DNA of 64,000 nt, taken from positions 5,518,001 to 5,582,000 of the forward strand of contig NZ_CP034539.1 in assembly GCF_003963535.1 (NCBI RefSeq), read 5' to 3'. The notes beneath the pieces were generated by a model, which did no database searches, had not been told where the DNA came from, and saw nothing but the letters and a program-made list of their open reading frames with translations. Position 1 is the first letter of the stretch. Every line of letters starts with the position of its first letter. The DNA comes from Streptomyces cyaneochromogenes (GTDB lineage Bacteria > Actinomycetota > Actinomycetes > Streptomycetales > Streptomycetaceae). Both the position numbers and the translations under genes were made by a program. Positions 24,077 to 32,169 of the stretch are shown here, in pieces.

Positions 24077-24919
24077 TCACCCCACCCGCGTGAACTCCAC
24101 CGTCACCTCCGGCGGCCCGCCGGGAACCCCCCGGTAGATGCCCTTGTGCGGGGTGACGTCGTCGTAGTCGCGCCCGCGCCCGACCACGACGTGCGACTCG
24201 TCGGCCCGGGTCCGGTTCGTGGGGTCGTAGCCGCACCAGTCGCCCGCCCAGTACTCGATCCAGGCATGGCTCTGCCCGGCCACCGGACGGTGCAGTTCCG
24301 CGTCCCGCTCCGGGTGGAGATAGCCGGAGACGTATCTCGTCGGCAGCCCCAGCCCCCGCAGCAGCGCGATCGTCAGATGGGCGATGTCCTGGCAGACGCC
24401 CGCGCCCTGCTCCCAGGCCTCGGCGGCCGAGGTGTTCACGCCGGTGGCGCCGGGGAGGTATTCCACCCGGTCCGCGACCAGGGCCGAGACCGCCACCGCC
24501 GTGCCGTGCGGGTCGAGGCCCGCCGCGGCCTCCCGCGCCTTGTCGACCAGCCCGTCCGGGACGGTCGTACGGGGAGTGGTGCCCGCGAACTCCAGCAGGC
24601 GGGTCCGCGCGACCTGTTCGACCACCTCCGCCCAGGCGGGCGCCTCGGGGAGCGTGCCCGGCGGGGACGTCTCGACCAGGCTGGAGGCCGTGATGGTGAG
24701 GTCGGCGTGCGGGTCCATCAGGTCGAAGCCGGTGACCTGGGTGCCCCAGTAGTCCCAGTACGACCAGGTGGTGGCCGCCGGGCTGATGGTGACCCGGGAG
24801 TCCAGCGTGGTCTGGGCGGGCAGCGTCAGCGGCGTCATGCGGACCTCGTTGTGGGAGGACGCGGCGGGCTGGGCGTACGAGACGCGGGTGACGTGCTTGA
24901 TGCGGAGCCTGCGAGTCAT
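24077..24919 (-). CDS. Transglutaminase-like cysteine peptidase family protein
   Basis: 280 aa. An N-terminal bacterial transglutaminase-like beta domain ('RRLRIKHVTRVSYAQPAASSHNEVRM') is followed by the papain-like core. The core carries catalytic Cys in 'GAGVCQDIAHLTIALLRGLGLPTRYVSGY', His in 'QSHAWIEYWAGD' and Asp in 'WCGYDPTNRT'. It is the third gene of a conserved set with an alpha-E protein and a circularly permuted ATP-grasp. Such sets are proposed, by comparative genomics, to make and cut unusual amide bonds. No substrate is known. Confidence 0.9.
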   Translation of the reverse strand: MTRRLRIKHVTRVSYAQPAASSHNEVRMTPLTLPAQTTLDSRVTISPAATTWSYWDYWGTQVTGFDLMDPHADLTITASSLVETSPPGTLPEAPAWAEVVEQVARTRLLEFAGTTPRTTVPDGLVDKAREAAAGLDPHGTAVAVSALVADRVEYLPGATGVNTSAAEAWEQGAGVCQDIAHLTIALLRGLGLPTRYVSGYLHPERDAELHRPVAGQSHAWIEYWAGDWCGYDPTNRTRADESHVVVGRGRDYDDVTPHKGIYRGVPGGPPEVTVEFTRVG

Positions 24920-24920
24920 C

Positions 24921-25853
24921 TCACGCTCCTTCCTGGGCCCACTCGACGGGCCCCTGGTACGGGAAGAACCGGTCGGCCACCGCGTCCGCCGAGGCCATGC
25001 AGGCCTGCCGCAGGTCCCGCAGCAGCACGGGCAGTTGGTCCTCCAGCGCGTGCGTGTCCAGGTACTCCAGCCGGGTGCGCATCCGGCCGATCGGGCGGCG
25101 CGCCGGGTCCTGCCGGGGGCGGCCCAGCGCGGTGAGGCACTCCTCGGCGGTGGTCAGCGCGTGCAGCGCCGAGCGCGGGAAGTCGCGGTCGAGGAGCAGG
25201 AACTCGGCGACGCGCGGGGTGTCGCCGAAACCGCCGTACACGCGCGCGTACGCCTCGTCCGCGCCGGACGCGCTCAGCAGGGTCGGCCAGTCAGGCGCGT
25301 GGGCGGCGTCCAGCACCCGCACCGACAGCAGCCGTACGGTCATGTCCACCCGCTCCAGACTCCGGCCCAGCACGACGAAACGCCAGCTGTCGTCCCGGCT
25401 CATCGTCGAGTCGGCGAGCCCGAAGAACAGCGCCGCGCGCCTGCGCACCAGCTCCAGATAGGCATACGGTCCCGTCCGCCTGGCCGCCATCCGCTGATCG
25501 GCCAGCGCGTGCCACGTCGAGTTCAGGCACTCCCACATCTCGGACGAGACGGCCTCGCGGGCACTGCGCGCGTTCAGCCGGGCGGCGCCCAGCGCGCCCT
25601 CGATCGAGCCGGTGGAACGGGCGTCGAAGGCCAGCTGGTCGAGCACCCGCTGCATGTCCACGGGCTCGTCGCCCGCGTCCATCCCGAGGATCGCGTACAA
25701 CGACCGGCAGGCCACGTCCTCGTCGCGCCAGGGGTCCTCCAGCATGCGGTGGAGGTAGGCGTCGAGGATCCGGCCGGTGGCGTCGGCCCGCTCGACATAC
25801 CGTCCGGTCCAGGTCAGGGCCTCGGCGATGCGGGAGAGGATCACGTCGTTCAC
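24921..25853 (-). CDS. Alpha-E domain protein (DUF403)
   Basis: 310 aa from a GTG that overlaps the ATP-grasp stop by 4 bp. All-helical alpha-E family: 'ILSRIAEALTWTGRYVERADATGRILDAYLHRML', 'SREMWECLNSTWHAL'-like and 'DDSWRFVVLGRSLERVDMTVRLL' segments. The role is unknown. It almost always occurs between the ATP-grasp and transglutaminase genes, as here, and only one base separates it from the transglutaminase start. Confidence 0.9.
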   Translation of the reverse strand: MNDVILSRIAEALTWTGRYVERADATGRILDAYLHRMLEDPWRDEDVACRSLYAILGMDAGDEPVDMQRVLDQLAFDARSTGSIEGALGAARLNARSAREAVSSEMWECLNSTWHALADQRMAARRTGPYAYLELVRRRAALFFGLADSTMSRDDSWRFVVLGRSLERVDMTVRLLSVRVLDAAHAPDWPTLLSASGADEAYARVYGGFGDTPRVAEFLLLDRDFPRSALHALTTAEECLTALGRPRQDPARRPIGRMRTRLEYLDTHALEDQLPVLLRDLRQACMASADAVADRFFPYQGPVEWAQEGA

Positions 25854-27394
25854 TGCTGCTGCGCCCCTTCCTGTACGACGGTGGGGGTGCCGTCGGGTCC
25901 GAGCTGACGGGGTGCGACGGCGAGCGGATCGCCCGCGCCGATGGGCACGGGGGAGTCCGCCGGCCCCTCCGCGAGCACCCAGGTGTCCTTGGAGCCGCCG
26001 CCCTGGCTGGAGTTGACGATCAGGTTGCCCTCCTGGAGGGCAACTCGGGTGAGGCCGCCGGGCAGCACCCAGACATCGTTGCCGTCGTTGACGGCGAAGG
26101 GCCGCAGATCGATGTGGCGCGGCGCCATCCGCTCGCCCGCGAGGGTCGGGGAGGTGGACAGGGCGACGGGCCGCTGGGCGATGAAGCCGCGCGGATCGGC
26201 GACGACCGCTTTGCGAGTGCGTTCGATCGTGTCCCGGTCCGCCTTGGGTCCGATGACGATGCCCTGCCCTCCCGCGCCGTCGACCGGCTTGATGACGAGC
26301 TGCTCGATCTGGTCGAGGACGGCCTCCAACTGGCCGGGCTCGTCGGGCCGGTAGGACTCGACGTTGGGGAGAATCGGTTCCTCGCCGAGGTAGTACCGGA
26401 TGAGGTCCGGGACGTAGGTGTAGAGGAGCTTGTCGTCGGCGATGCCGTTGCCCACGGCGTTCGCGAGTGTGACGTTGCCCGCCATGGCCGCGCTCATGAC
26501 GCCCGGGCAGCCGATCACCGAGTCGGGGCGGAAGTGGAGGGGATCGAGGAAGTCGTCGTCGAGCCGCCGGTATACGACGTGGACGGGCACCTCGCCGCGC
26601 GTTGTCCGCATCCACACGCGGTTGTTGCGGCAGACGAGGTCGTGCCCCTCGACGAGCTGCACACCCATCAGCCGGGCCAGCAGGGCGTGTTCGAAGTAGG
26701 CGGCGTTACTGGGCCCGGGGGTGAGGACGACCACGCGCGGATCCTCGATGCCGTCGGGAGCGGCCGCGCGCAGGGCGGCGAGCAGTTTCTGTGTGTAGCC
26801 GTCGACGGGCAGGACGTGCTGCTCGGCGAAGAGGGAGGGGAAGATCCGGGTCATGGCACGCCGGTTCTCGATGACGTACGAGACGCCGCTGGGCACGCGC
26901 ACGTTGTCTTCCAGTACCCGGAAGTCCCCGGCCTCGTCCCGTACGAGGTCGATGCCGGCGACGTGGATCCGTACCCCGCCCGGTGGTTGGACCCCGTGCG
27001 CGGCTCTGTGGAAGTGCGGGGAGTTGAGCAGCAGCCGCCAGGGCACGACGCCGTCCTCGAAGGCACGGGCGTGTCCGTAGGCGTCGGCGAGGTAGGCCTC
27101 CAGGGCCCTGACCCGTTGGCTCACCCCGCGTTGTATGAGATCCCATTCGAGGGCGTCGAGGATGCGGGGCACGAGATCCAGCGGCCAGGGCCGCTCCTCG
27201 CCCGCGAAGGCGTACGTCACGCCTCTGTCGGTGAACGCCCGGGCCATCTGGTCGGCCCGGAACCGCAGTTCACTCGGCTCGATCGGCTGAAGTGCAGCCA
27301 GCACCGGCTCATAGGCGGTTCTGACCTCACCCGGCCGCTCAAACATCTCGTCCCACGCGTCGGCCAACGCGTACGCGTCAAATATGTCCGCCAT
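25850..27394 (-). CDS. Circularly permuted ATP-grasp protein
   Basis: 514 aa. The family (formerly DUF404/DUF407) has a permuted ATP-grasp ligase fold. Conserved stretches seen here are 'FRVLEDNVRVPSGVSYVIENRRAM', 'VVVLTPGPSNAAYFEHALLARLMGVQLVEGHDL', 'VVYRRLDDDFLDPL', 'NAVGNGIADDKLLYTYVPDLI' and 'VIKPVDGAGGQGIVIG'. ATP-grasp enzymes activate carboxylates as acyl phosphates, so it would make an amide or peptide bond. It is first in the three-gene unit with the alpha-E and transglutaminase-like genes. Confidence 0.9.
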   Translation of the reverse strand: MADIFDAYALADAWDEMFERPGEVRTAYEPVLAALQPIEPSELRFRADQMARAFTDRGVTYAFAGEERPWPLDLVPRILDALEWDLIQRGVSQRVRALEAYLADAYGHARAFEDGVVPWRLLLNSPHFHRAAHGVQPPGGVRIHVAGIDLVRDEAGDFRVLEDNVRVPSGVSYVIENRRAMTRIFPSLFAEQHVLPVDGYTQKLLAALRAAAPDGIEDPRVVVLTPGPSNAAYFEHALLARLMGVQLVEGHDLVCRNNRVWMRTTRGEVPVHVVYRRLDDDFLDPLHFRPDSVIGCPGVMSAAMAGNVTLANAVGNGIADDKLLYTYVPDLIRYYLGEEPILPNVESYRPDEPGQLEAVLDQIEQLVIKPVDGAGGQGIVIGPKADRDTIERTRKAVVADPRGFIAQRPVALSTSPTLAGERMAPRHIDLRPFAVNDGNDVWVLPGGLTRVALQEGNLIVNSSQGGGSKDTWVLAEGPADSPVPIGAGDPLAVAPRQLGPDGTPTVVQEGAQQQ

Positions 27395-27833
27395 GGCCTG
27401 ACGTTAAGTGGGGGGTGTAACGCGGTGATCTCTGGGGGATTTCCGGGAGGTGCACGTGGAAGGGGGGCGTCCGGGTCGCCTGGGGCGGTCGGCGGCATCC
27501 GGCAGTTCGGGGGGCGGCGGCTTTGCTGCGCACACGGCAAAGTCCGGTAAGAGACCCCCAGCTTGTTGCAACTCGACGGACGGAGGCCCGGAGATAGTGG
27601 TTCATACCGGTGCTTTAAGGCGCCCTTCCCGGCGGGAGCCGTGTTGCGGAGCACGGCCGGTCCGCGCATAGTTGCGCTGCGGAAGCGCGAGCGAACCGTA
27701 GGCCCGACGGGCTGTGCAGGTGGGCCCCTCGACCAGGGCCATGCCTGCCGTGGCGCCCCGGCAAGGGTGTCGGCACCGCGCTCCGGAGGTGGGCGAGCCG
27801 GCGAAAGAGGCAAGGACCGGGGGTGGATGGGCG
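27395..27833. promoter_or_regulatory. 439-bp divergent intergenic region
   Basis: Between the ATP-grasp gene and the first LuxR paralogue. It contains GTGGGGGGTGTAA (27408-27420), related to the direct repeats at 22649, and an imperfect palindrome TTTGCTGCGCACACGGCAAA near 27521-27542. No gene is supported. Confidence 0.4.
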
Positions 27834-28931
27834 ATGGCCGGGCACGGGACGGAGGAGCATCCACACGGTGCCGACCGACTGTGCGAGGCCGGGGATCGCG
27901 TGTATTCCCGGGCCGTACGGCGCGGCCGTGTGCCGCGCCGGGACGCCGAGCAGGTGCCCTGCCTGCTGGAACTGGCGCTGCTGCACCCCGACCCCGACGA
28001 CATGGACTGGCTGGTGCCCACCTCCCCGCAGGAGGTCATGACGCGGCTGCTGCGCGGGGTGTACGACGAGGTCAGCGCGAGCCAGCGGCGGGTGGGCTCG
28101 GCGGTGGCCGCCTTCGAGTGGTACGCCGGGCTCGGTCCCCAGCAGCGGCAGGCGTCCGGCGCGGAGGGCGCGGCGATCCGGGTGCTGGACGGCTCCTCCC
28201 GCATCCAGGGGGCGCTGGACGCGGCGACGGAGGCGTGCACGGCGGAGGTGCTGACCGTGCAGCCCGGCGGCATCCGTCCTGAGCACGAGCTGACGGAGGG
28301 TCTGCACCGGGCGCTGGCGCTGCGGGGGCGGGGCGTGCGGATGCGCGACCTGTACACGCACGTGGCCCGGCACGGCCAGGGCCTGCTCAACTACCTGGAG
28401 CTGATGGGCGATTCGGTCGAGGCCCGCACGCTGGACGAGGTGATCGACCGGCTGATCCTCTTCGACCGCACGGTGGCCTTCATCCCGGCGAACGCGGACC
28501 GCACGCTGGCCCTGGAACTGCGCCACCCCGCCCTGGTGAACTACCTGGTGACGGTGTTCGAGCGCCTGTGGCGCCTGGCCATCCCGCTGACGGCGCCCCT
28601 CCCCGACACCGGCATCGAGGGCATCTCCCACCGCGAGCAGTCCATTGCCGCGCTGCTCGCCGAGGGCCATCAGGACGCGGTGATCGCGGAGCGGCTCGGC
28701 ATAAGCGTGCGGACCTGCCGGGCGCACATCGCGCGGCTGTCGGAGACGCTGGGCGCGGCGAGCCGGACGCAGCTCGGGGTGCGGATCGCGCACGTGGGCC
28801 TGGACCGCCCGCGGGCGTCGTCGTCCGAGGCGGCGGTGATCAGCGTTGCCGGGGTGCCGGGGGTTCCCGGCGCGCCGGGGGGTCCTGGGATGCCCGGGGT
28901 TCCTGGTCAAGGATCCCCGACTGGCCTATGA
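27834..28931 (+). CDS. LuxR-type regulator A (TrmB-like sensor + GerE HTH) with collagen-like tail
   Basis: 365 aa from ATG 27834; an earlier in-frame ATG at 27714 would add 40 residues of non-conserved sequence. Conserved N-terminal segment 'LCEAGDRVYSRAVRRGRV...CLLELALLHPDPDDMDWLVP', a middle sensor-like region ('TLDEVIDRLILFDRTVAFIPANADRTLALELRHPALVNYLVTVFERLWRLA') and a GerE HTH ('SHREQSIAALLAEGHQDAVIAERLGISVRTCRAHIARL'). The last ~25 residues are seven G-x-P/G triplets (residues 340-360). Clearly paralogous to the two regulators encoded convergently downstream. The 3' end overlaps the next gene by 92 bp on the opposite strand. Confidence 0.85.
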   Translation: MAGHGTEEHPHGADRLCEAGDRVYSRAVRRGRVPRRDAEQVPCLLELALLHPDPDDMDWLVPTSPQEVMTRLLRGVYDEVSASQRRVGSAVAAFEWYAGLGPQQRQASGAEGAAIRVLDGSSRIQGALDAATEACTAEVLTVQPGGIRPEHELTEGLHRALALRGRGVRMRDLYTHVARHGQGLLNYLELMGDSVEARTLDEVIDRLILFDRTVAFIPANADRTLALELRHPALVNYLVTVFERLWRLAIPLTAPLPDTGIEGISHREQSIAALLAEGHQDAVIAERLGISVRTCRAHIARLSETLGAASRTQLGVRIAHVGLDRPRASSSEAAVISVAGVPGVPGAPGGPGMPGVPGQGSPTGL

Positions 28932-29877
28932 GATAGCCGAGTTGGGCCCGGCTCTCACTGCCCAGCGTCGCCGCGAGCTTGGCGATGTGGACGCGGGCGG
29001 TGCGGATGTTCATGCCGAGGCGGCCGGCGATGACGGCGTCGGTGTGGCCCTCGACCAGGAGGCTCGCGATGGCGCGCTGGCGGGGGGTGACGCCGTTGAG
29101 GGTGGGCTGCTGGACGGCTTCGGGGTGCATGGGGGTGGCCAGGCGCCAGAGGCGGTCGAACACCGTGACCAGGTAGTCCACCAGTGCCGGGTGGCGGACT
29201 TCGAGGGCGAAGGTGCGGTCCTTGTTGGCGGGGATGAAGGCGACGGTCCGGTCGACGACGATGAGCCGGTCGGTGACCTCGTCGAGGGTGCGGGCCTCGG
29301 CATCGCCCCTGAGTTGCTCGTAACGCGCCATGACCAGCGGCCGGTGGCGCTGCGTGTGCTGGTAAAGGCTGCGGATGCGGGCCCCGCGGTCCAGCAGGGC
29401 CTGGTCGCGGTCGAGCGCGAGGGCCTGGGCCGTCTCGGTGCGCGCGTCGTTGTGGTGCGTGGTGGGCTGGATGGACAGGAGTTCCCGGGACGCCTCGGTC
29501 ATGGCCTCGCTGATGGCCTTGTTGATCCGCTCGGTGCCACTGAGCGTGATGATCGCCGGGTTGTCCGAGGTCGCCGAACGGTTGCACTCGATCCGCATGA
29601 GCGGTTCGAACATGTCGGCCAGCACCTGTTCACGTCGCCGTTCGTGCGCGATGCGGTCCGCGGAGGCCCGCAGCAGCCGGTGGAGCGCGACGGCGGGGGT
29701 GACGGGCTCCAGCCATTCGAGGTCCTCGACGGCCGGCTGGAGCAGGCCGAGATCGACCAGACACGCCGTACCGTCCGCCTGCCCGTTACGCACGCGCCCT
29801 TCGCGCAGGGCGCGTGCGTACAGGCCCATGCCGGCCTCGCACGGTTCGTCCACGCCATGCGTGTGTGCCTCGGTCAC
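28840..29877 (-). CDS. LuxR-type regulator B, paralogue of A and C
   Basis: 345 aa from a GTG at 29877 that overlaps the stop of regulator C (GTGA), so B and C are translationally coupled. Same architecture: N-terminal 'PCEAGMGLYARALREGRV...CLVDLGLLQP', sensor region 'EARTLDEVTDRLIVVDRTVAFIPANKDRTFALEVRHPALVDYLVTVFDRLWRLA', and GerE HTH 'TPRQRAIASLLVEGHTDAVIAGRLGMNIRTARVHIAKL'. The C-terminal tail after 'GYLIGQSGILD' is Pro/Arg-rich and encoded antisense to the collagen-like tail of regulator A. Confidence 0.85.
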   Translation of the reverse strand: MTEAHTHGVDEPCEAGMGLYARALREGRVRNGQADGTACLVDLGLLQPAVEDLEWLEPVTPAVALHRLLRASADRIAHERRREQVLADMFEPLMRIECNRSATSDNPAIITLSGTERINKAISEAMTEASRELLSIQPTTHHNDARTETAQALALDRDQALLDRGARIRSLYQHTQRHRPLVMARYEQLRGDAEARTLDEVTDRLIVVDRTVAFIPANKDRTFALEVRHPALVDYLVTVFDRLWRLATPMHPEAVQQPTLNGVTPRQRAIASLLVEGHTDAVIAGRLGMNIRTARVHIAKLAATLGSESRAQLGYLIGQSGILDQEPRASQDPPARREPPAPRQR

Positions 29878-30911
29878 GGGTGGGAGTCGTCCCCCTGCGC
29901 GTGATCCTTGTCCAGGATCCCCGACTGGGCGATGAGATAGCCGAGCTGGGCCCGGCTGCCGCTGCCCAGGGCCGTGGCCAGCTTGGCGATGTGGGCCCGG
30001 CAGGTGCGCACGTTCATGCCCAGGCGGCGGGCTATGGCCTCGTCGACATGGCCCTCCACCAGGAGTTTGGCTATCGAGTGCTGGATCTCGCTGATGCCGT
30101 CCGGGTCGGTCTCGTAGGGCGTGCCGGCCTGCAGAGGTACCGCGCGGGACCACATGAACTCGAAGACCTTGATCAGGTAGCGCACCAGGCCCGGGTGCCG
30201 GAGCTCCAGGGCCACCTGACGGTCGTCCCGTATGGGGATGAAGGCGACGGTCTCGTCGCAGATGATGAGGCGCTCGACGAGCTCGTCGATGGTGCGGTAC
30301 TCCACCTTGCCGTCGGCGAACCGGTCCATATAGGCCAGCCGGTCGGGGATGTACCGGGCCGTGTGCTGGTAGAGGGTCCGGATCCGCACCCCGCGGTCGA
30401 TCAGCGGCTTGTCGCGCTCCATTGCCTCCAGGAGCCTGTTCTCGGGGCTGCGGTGGCCGCTCGGCTGGACCGCGAGTACCTCGGTCTGGCACTGGGCCGT
30501 CGCCAGGTCGAGTGCCGTGTTGATGCGGTCGAGGCCCTCCAGCACCGTGATCGCGTGGGTAGGGGCGGTGTCCTGGGCGCCCAGGGCCATGAATGGCTCG
30601 AAGGCTTCGGCGAGTGCGATGGACATCCGGCGCTGCTCGGTGATCTCGCGCTCGATGGGGTTGAGCCGCTGGGCCAGGGCGACCGACGGGGGAACTGGAC
30701 GCAGCCATTTCGCATCATCAGGATCGGGGTGAAGGAGGGCGAACTCCATCAGACATGGAGCAGGCTCGACATCCGCCCGCAGAATGCGCCCCGTGCGCAG
30801 GGCGCTCGCATAGAGGCGGCCGCCTTCCTCGCACAGCTCGGTCATCGCATGGGGATGTGTCGCCTTTGTCCCATTTGTTTCCAAATCTCCACCCCCCAGG
30901 GTCCTGAACAT
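29874..30911 (-). CDS. LuxR-type regulator C, paralogue of A and B
   Basis: 345 aa from ATG 30911. Alignment with A and B suggests that true homology begins near residue 18, and an ATG at 30845 would cut into the conserved 'LCEEGGRLYASALRTGRI'. The N-terminal conserved segment, sensor region ('RTIDELVERLIICDETVAFIPIRDDRQVALELRHPGLVRYLIKVFEFMWSRA') and GerE HTH ('HSIAKLLVEGHVDEAIARRLGMNVRTCRAHIAKLATALG') are as in A and B. It is divergent from the small secreted peptide gene at 30998. Confidence 0.84.
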   Translation of the reverse strand: MFRTLGGGDLETNGTKATHPHAMTELCEEGGRLYASALRTGRILRADVEPAPCLMEFALLHPDPDDAKWLRPVPPSVALAQRLNPIEREITEQRRMSIALAEAFEPFMALGAQDTAPTHAITVLEGLDRINTALDLATAQCQTEVLAVQPSGHRSPENRLLEAMERDKPLIDRGVRIRTLYQHTARYIPDRLAYMDRFADGKVEYRTIDELVERLIICDETVAFIPIRDDRQVALELRHPGLVRYLIKVFEFMWSRAVPLQAGTPYETDPDGISEIQHSIAKLLVEGHVDEAIARRLGMNVRTCRAHIAKLATALGSGSRAQLGYLIAQSGILDKDHAQGDDSHP

Positions 30912-30997
30912 GCAGGAACATGATGCACCGATCGTGTGGCCATGATGTGCCTGAATGAGCCATCGTCTTATCCGACGGGGGAAGAGGGGACCTTCAA

Positions 30998-31201
30998 GTG
31001 AGGACGAAGCCGACTATGCGTAAGAGAATGCTTCGCTCGGTACTTGTTGCCGCCTTCTCCGCCGTTGTGGCCTTCGGAACGCTGGCCGGCCTCTCCGGTG
31101 CGAAGAGTGACGTGCACAAGGTGAGTGATGCTCGGTCTGTGGTCGTCGCGGCCGACGGCGACAACGGGCCGGTCGTCCCTCTGGACACCAGGTGGGACTG
31201 A
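30998..31201 (+). CDS. Small exported peptide of unknown function
   Basis: 67 aa from GTG 30998, or 61 aa from ATG 31016. Basic N-terminus (KRMLRS), hydrophobic core (VLVAAFSAVVAFGTLAGL) and a candidate signal-peptidase region near SGA. This leaves a mature peptide of about 35 residues ending in GPVVPLDTRWD. No Cys is present. The next gene begins 6 bp after the stop, so the two are co-transcribed. A short exported peptide beside three sensor-type LuxR regulators suggests a signal, but nothing in the sequence proves it. Confidence 0.65.
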   Translation: MRTKPTMRKRMLRSVLVAAFSAVVAFGTLAGLSGAKSDVHKVSDARSVVVAADGDNGPVVPLDTRWD

Positions 31202-31206
31202 TCGCG

Positions 31207-31542
31207 ATGACCACTCCTCCTGATGATCGCTCCTTCCGCCGGGAAATGGCCACCGCCTACCGCTCCGGCTGGCACTTCATCGACCTGGTCACCGCGATCC
31301 CCCACCCCGGTGACTCGCTGATGGTGACCGTCTTCGGAGAGCCGGTCGTCGTGACGCGGGACGACGAGGAGGACGTACGGGCCTACCGGTGTCTGCGGCG
31401 GCCTCGGGGGGCGCCGCAGCCTGTCCGGTGCGCCATCCGGTACGGAATGATCTTCGTCAACCTGGATCAGCGTGACCACCGGCTGGTGGAGCCGGAGGCC
31501 CCGGCCCCAAGGACCATCTCAGCCACCCCCCGCAGTGCCTGA
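31207..31542 (+). CDS. Truncated Rieske-like protein with His ligands replaced by Arg
   Basis: 111 aa. The sequence resembles the N-terminal Rieske domain of ring-hydroxylating oxygenases: 'YRSGWHFIDLVTAIPHPGDSLMVTVFGEPVVVTRDDEEDVRAYRC' then 'RYGMIFVNLD', equivalent to the GFIFVNL that follows the cluster. The usual C-x-H...C-x2-H ligand set reads C62-x-R64 and C75-x2-R78, so both His are Arg and the spacing is short. No catalytic C-terminal domain exists. A [2Fe-2S] Rieske cluster is therefore unlikely, and the fold may have been reused for binding. Encoded 6 bp after the small peptide gene. Confidence 0.65.
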   Translation: MTTPPDDRSFRREMATAYRSGWHFIDLVTAIPHPGDSLMVTVFGEPVVVTRDDEEDVRAYRCLRRPRGAPQPVRCAIRYGMIFVNLDQRDHRLVEPEAPAPRTISATPRSA

Positions 31543-31585
31543 CGCGATTCCCCCGTCGTAACAGATCGCTCAGGTGCTTCCCCCC

Positions 31586-31626
31586 GCAGCGGCGTCACCG
31601 TGACCTGAACACGGTGACGCCGCTGC
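31586..31626. terminator. Terminator between convergent genes
   Basis: 17-bp perfect stem (31586-31602 and 31610-31626) with a 7-nt loop, between the Rieske-like gene and the convergent PPOX gene. Confidence 0.85.
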
Positions 31627-31717
31627 AGTTTTCTGGGGACATTTCCCGGTATCCGTCCGTTCTGCCGGTGGCTGAAACCGGGCGCCCGGTATTCAGCCAC
31701 CTCTCCCGGCAGTCCGG

Positions 31718-32131
31718 TCACACCCGCCCCATCGCCCGGGTCAGCTCGATCTCGATCACCACCCGGTCGGGATTGGGCGTCGGCGTCCGCCCGTACCGCT
31801 CCGCGTACCGCCGCTCCGCGTCCCCGACCCGCTCCGGCTCGGTCCGGACGTACGCCCGCCCCTCCAGCGTCGCCCACCGTCCGCCGTCCACCTGGCAGAC
31901 CGCGACGCGTGCCCCGTCCGGGCCGGCGGCCAGCACATGGCGCACCTTGACGCTCGACTTGAGCGTGATCACCCGAGCAAGCCGCGCCTCGGGGTCGTAT
32001 GTCACTCCGACGGGCACGACGTGCGGGGAGCCGTCCGGGCGCAGGGTCGTCAGGGTGCACAGGTGCCTCTGCTGCCAGAAGGTGAGGTACGGCGCGTCCG
32101 GCGCGCCAGGATCCTGGGGGTGAGCTGCCAT
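31718..32131 (-). CDS. PPOX-class (pyridoxamine 5'-phosphate oxidase-like) probable F420-dependent protein
   Basis: 137 aa. Split beta-barrel flavin/F420-binding family: 'YLTFWQQRHLCTLTTLRPDGSPHVVPVGVTYDPEARLARVITLKSSVKVRHVLAAGPDGARVAVCQVDGGRWATLEGRAYV'. The early 'LTTLRPDGSPHVVPV' strand is characteristic. Many actinobacterial members use F420, but the substrate is unknown. Divergent from clpB. Confidence 0.85.
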   Translation of the reverse strand: MAAHPQDPGAPDAPYLTFWQQRHLCTLTTLRPDGSPHVVPVGVTYDPEARLARVITLKSSVKVRHVLAAGPDGARVAVCQVDGGRWATLEGRAYVRTEPERVGDAERRYAERYGRTPTPNPDRVVIEIELTRAMGRV

Positions 32132-32169
32132 GGCCCGGAACCTAGTCGCAGCAAGCCTCCTTCCACTAC

